Shown: positions 4,370 to 6,735 of the stretch, piece after piece
Numbering within the stretch: position 1 is the first letter of the stretch
Layout of the letters: each line of letters opens with the position of its first letter
Origin: Bacteroidota bacterium
GTDB lineage: Bacteria; Bacteroidota; Bacteroidia; Flavobacteriales; Flavobacteriaceae
DNA length: 6,735 nt
Reading direction: 5' to 3'
Assembly (NCBI GenBank): GCA_024280815.1
Contig: JAJRPL010000143.1
Coordinates: 1 to 6,735 of the forward strand
Program-made: the position numbers and the translations under genes
Notes under the pieces: model-generated
The model's input: the letters and a program-made list of their open reading frames with translations, nothing else
What the model was told of the DNA's origin: nothing
Databases searched by the model: none

Positions 4370-6735
4370 TTAGAATTGAAAACTATAACTAATAGATGGC
4401 ATAATTGGGAATAGACTTTGTTGTTTTAATACCAATTCGTTACTATTCTCATTATCATAATATTTGTAATCGAAAAAGTAATAAAATGGGTTTTTTCTGT
4501 TGTATAAATTGAATATACTAACATTCCAAGTACGCGTACCTCGTTTTTTCTGTTTTCTAAAATTTATACCAATGTCTAATCTATGAAAAGTTCTCATTCT
4601 AAAACTATTTTTCTCACCATAGATATCAATTTCTGAAGCAAAATCTTGAAAATTAGTATTATCTATAGGTAAATTACTGGGGTTGTCTGGTATTATGTAT
4701 TTACCAATAGCTAAGGTAATAGGATTGCCACTACCAAAAACCCAAGTGGCAGAAAAATCAATATTCTTTTTTAATTTATGGTTGAAAACGATGCTAATAT
4801 CATGCCGTCTATCATATTTATAAGGGTAGGTTTTTCCGTTATTAATATTTTCAAATTGTCTTGTACTTTTTGAATAGGTATACGCTATCCACCCAGTAGA
4901 TTTTCCTTCTTTTTTTTGGATTAATAATTCCAATCCATATGATTCTCCTTTTCCATCAGTTTCTACAATATCTTCCCAGTTGGTTGAAGAGCTTATGTAA
5001 GTTGCACCTTCTTTATAAGTGATAAGTTGCTGCATTTTTTTATAATAACTTTCAATACTAAATTCATACACTCCATCTTCAATAGATTTTGCCATACCAA
5101 AAGCAAATTGTTGAGATTGTTCTGGTATTATTTTTTTTGTTGCGGGTACCCATAAATCTCTAGGAAACCCTACACCAGAACTTGTTAATAAATGTACATT
5201 TTGTTGCATGGTAGCATAAGAAGCTTTAAGAGATGTGTTGTCTGTAATTAGATAGTTAAACAGAACTCTTGGCTCTAAAGAGTAATAATTGTTTCTATTT
5301 ACGCTGTACGAAGTGGCTCTCAAGCCAATATTTGCACTAAATCGATTTCCTATTTTTAATTCATTTTCAACATAAGCAGCATTTTCAAAAGCATAAATAT
5401 CTTTATTACCAAAGATAGTATCGATGGTAGAAGTACCTGTTTCATTTCGATTAATTTTATTAACTCCAGGTCTGAACTTGTGATAGATACCACTTAAGCC
5501 AAATTTTAATTTGTAATTTGTGGCTGTAAAATATTCAAAATCTATCTTTGCACTGGTATCATATATACCCGATTTAAAACTTTTAAATAATTTTGAATTT
5601 TCATTATTTTGAGTATCTTTATTTGAAAATTCTGTCATAAACCTGTAACGTGTATAAGCTAAGGTGACATTGCTAAATAACTTATGGTTATAGGTGTGAT
5701 TCCAACGAAAAGCAACCAAGTTATTACCCCATTTTAGCTTGTTTTTAACCTTGAGTTTGCCACCACCACCTTTTTTTTGTAATTCACATTAAACCGGTCA
5801 TCGCCTAAATAAATACTTAAAAATATACGATCTTTATCTGAAAAACGATGGTTAACTTTGGCATTAAAATCATAAAAATGATAACCAATACCTCCACCAC
5901 CATCAGTAATTAATTTACTTAACGGTTGTGTGATTAAATCGTATAACATTCTGCGGTAAGAAATTATATAAGACGAAGTATCTTTCTTTATAGGTCCTTC
6001 AATTGATAGTTTTGAAGCCACCAAACCTATCATTGCTTTACCATGAAATTCTTTTAAATTACCATCTTTCATTCTGATATCTAAAATAGAAGAAAGCCTG
6101 CTACCGTATTGTGCAGGGAAACCTCCTTTTATTAGTTTTACATTATTGATAGCATCAGTATTGAATGTAGAGACAAAACCGCCTAAATGATTGACATAAT
6201 AGAGCGGAACATCATCTAACAAAATTAAGTTTTGATCAGGACTACCACCTCTCACATACAAACCGCTAGACCCTTCACTACCAGATTGTACGCCTGGCAT
6301 GAGTTGTATTGCTTTTAAGATATCTGACTCGCCACCTAAAGCAGGTAGCATTTCTATTTCTTTAACAGGGATAGAGATGGTACTCATTTCATTTCGTTTT
6401 TCAATAGGTTTTTCTTTAGTACTGGTAATGATTACTTCTTCTAATAAATTTTCAGGATGTAAATAAAAATTGATTTTACTACTTTCAGTTATAGTCAGGT
6501 CTTTTACTATTAATTGGTATCCTAAATAAGAAACAATTAATGTAACAAGTTGGTCTTTTGGTACAGTTAAGCTGTAAAACCCATAATTATTACTTAAGGT
6601 ACCTTTACCAGTATTTTTATTATAGATGGTGGCATTAATTAATTTTTCACCTGTATCGTTATCAATAATAGAACCGCTAATTGTAATGTTTTGAGAAAAA
6701 ATTACAGTATTGCTTAGTAGAAAGAGTAAAAAAAG
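4370..6735 (-). pseudogene. TonB-dependent outer-membrane receptor with a frameshift at an A8 tract; start lies beyond window
   Basis: This is an outer-membrane active-transport receptor powered by TonB; the substrate cannot be told. Reading from 6735, the first frame gives the end of a signal peptide (LFLLFLLSNTVIFSQ), so only a few initial codons are missing. A carboxypeptidase-regulatory-like domain follows (visible residues 16-96, with SGSIIDNDTGEKLINAT), then a plug containing LYVRGGSPDQNLILLDDVP (159-177) and GGFPAQYGSRLSSILDIRMK. That frame ends at TAA 5734-5736. The barrel continues in the -1 frame from about 5770 to TAA 4370-4372 (KWGNNLVAFRWNHTYNHKLF ... SYSFQF), ending in Phe as outer-membrane barrels do. 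Joining the frames at A8 gives about 788 visible residues, a normal length for this receptor class. The ATG at 6387 and the TTG at 5719 are internal codons, not starts. The plug style is not SusC-like, and no SusD gene is adjacent. It may be a true pseudogene, a sequencing artefact, or a gene expressed by slippage. Confidence 0.85.
5770..5778 (-). other. A8 homopolymer and A_AAA_AAG slippery heptamer at the receptor frame break
   Basis: On the minus strand the codons read TAC AAA AAA AAG GTG. The heptamer A_AAA_AAG (5776 down to 5770) is in the zero frame, exactly as in the E. coli dnaX -1 frameshift site. A -1 slip yields Lys-Lys-Lys followed by four Gly codons (GGT GGT GGT GGC) and then the barrel. 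One extra A in the run gives the same peptide. The two open frames overlap only between about 5788 and 5737, and this run is the only clear slippage-prone site there. Downstream pairing is weak: CAAGGTTA with TAACTTG, one bulge and a 22-nt loop. Confidence 0.7.

Noticed and set aside
5717..5719. Possible start codon for a separate 449-residue barrel protein.
   Set aside because: The codon is TTG, the frame is open further upstream to 5770, and the product would lack a signal peptide and plug. It is the downstream part of the frameshifted receptor.
5737..5770. Downstream stem (CAAGGTTA / TAACTTG, bulged) as a stimulator of programmed frameshifting.
   Set aside because: It has seven mostly A-U pairs with a bulge and a 22-nt loop, starting about 16 nt after the heptamer. 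It is too weak and too distant to count as evidence for a programmed shift.
6385..6387. ATG as the start of a separate 217-residue plug protein.
   Set aside because: The same frame stays open to the right edge and encodes a signal peptide end and a regulatory domain, so this methionine is internal.

Overview
The window is AT-rich, with A/T-heavy leaders that lack clear Shine-Dalgarno sites. It has at least one promoter of the Bacteroidetes form (TTTG, about 20 nt, TAnnTTTG). Together with a TonB-dependent receptor carrying an N-terminal carboxypeptidase-regulatory domain, this points to the phylum Bacteroidota, most likely a marine or aquatic member of the Flavobacteriaceae. The assignment rests on sequence style and recognised families, not on a database search.

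Layout. Positions 1-1843 hold leucine biosynthesis genes on the minus strand: leuA (671-1843, 2-isopropylmalate synthase, short form) followed by leuB (1-570, 3-isopropylmalate dehydrogenase, C-terminal half cut off by the window edge). The 100-nt gap between them contains a 6-bp GC-rich hairpin inside an otherwise AT-rich stretch. It also contains a possible 27-codon ORF that almost exactly fills the gap. A 150-bp divergent intergenic region (1844-1993) carries a good leuA promoter and a perfect 9-bp AT inverted repeat. Divergent from leuA, 1994-3541 encodes a 515-residue all-helical, TPR-like protein of unknown function that resembles a family seen in flavobacteria. Next, 3636-4343 (+) encodes a small secreted protein with a carboxypeptidase-regulatory-like domain and a C-terminus resembling a miniature TonB-receptor plug. 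Convergent with it, 4370-6735 (-) is a nearly complete TonB-dependent outer-membrane receptor whose first few codons lie beyond the window.

How the genes work together. LeuA and LeuB catalyse the first and third steps of the branch from 2-oxoisovalerate to 2-oxoisocaproate (leucine). The receptor and the small secreted protein belong to the cell envelope and have no visible link to leucine synthesis.

The most noteworthy feature is in the receptor gene. Its reading frame is broken at an A8 tract (5771-5778, read on the minus strand), and the last bases form an in-frame A_AAA_AAG heptamer, the classical -1 slippery sequence. A -1 shift there, or one extra A, joins the two halves into a continuous receptor of about 788 visible residues. 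An assembly or sequencing homopolymer error, a real inactivating or phase-variable indel, and programmed slippage all fit the sequence. I see no CRISPR array, tRNA, rRNA, insertion sequence or defence system. Apart from the frameshift, this looks like an ordinary chromosomal region.
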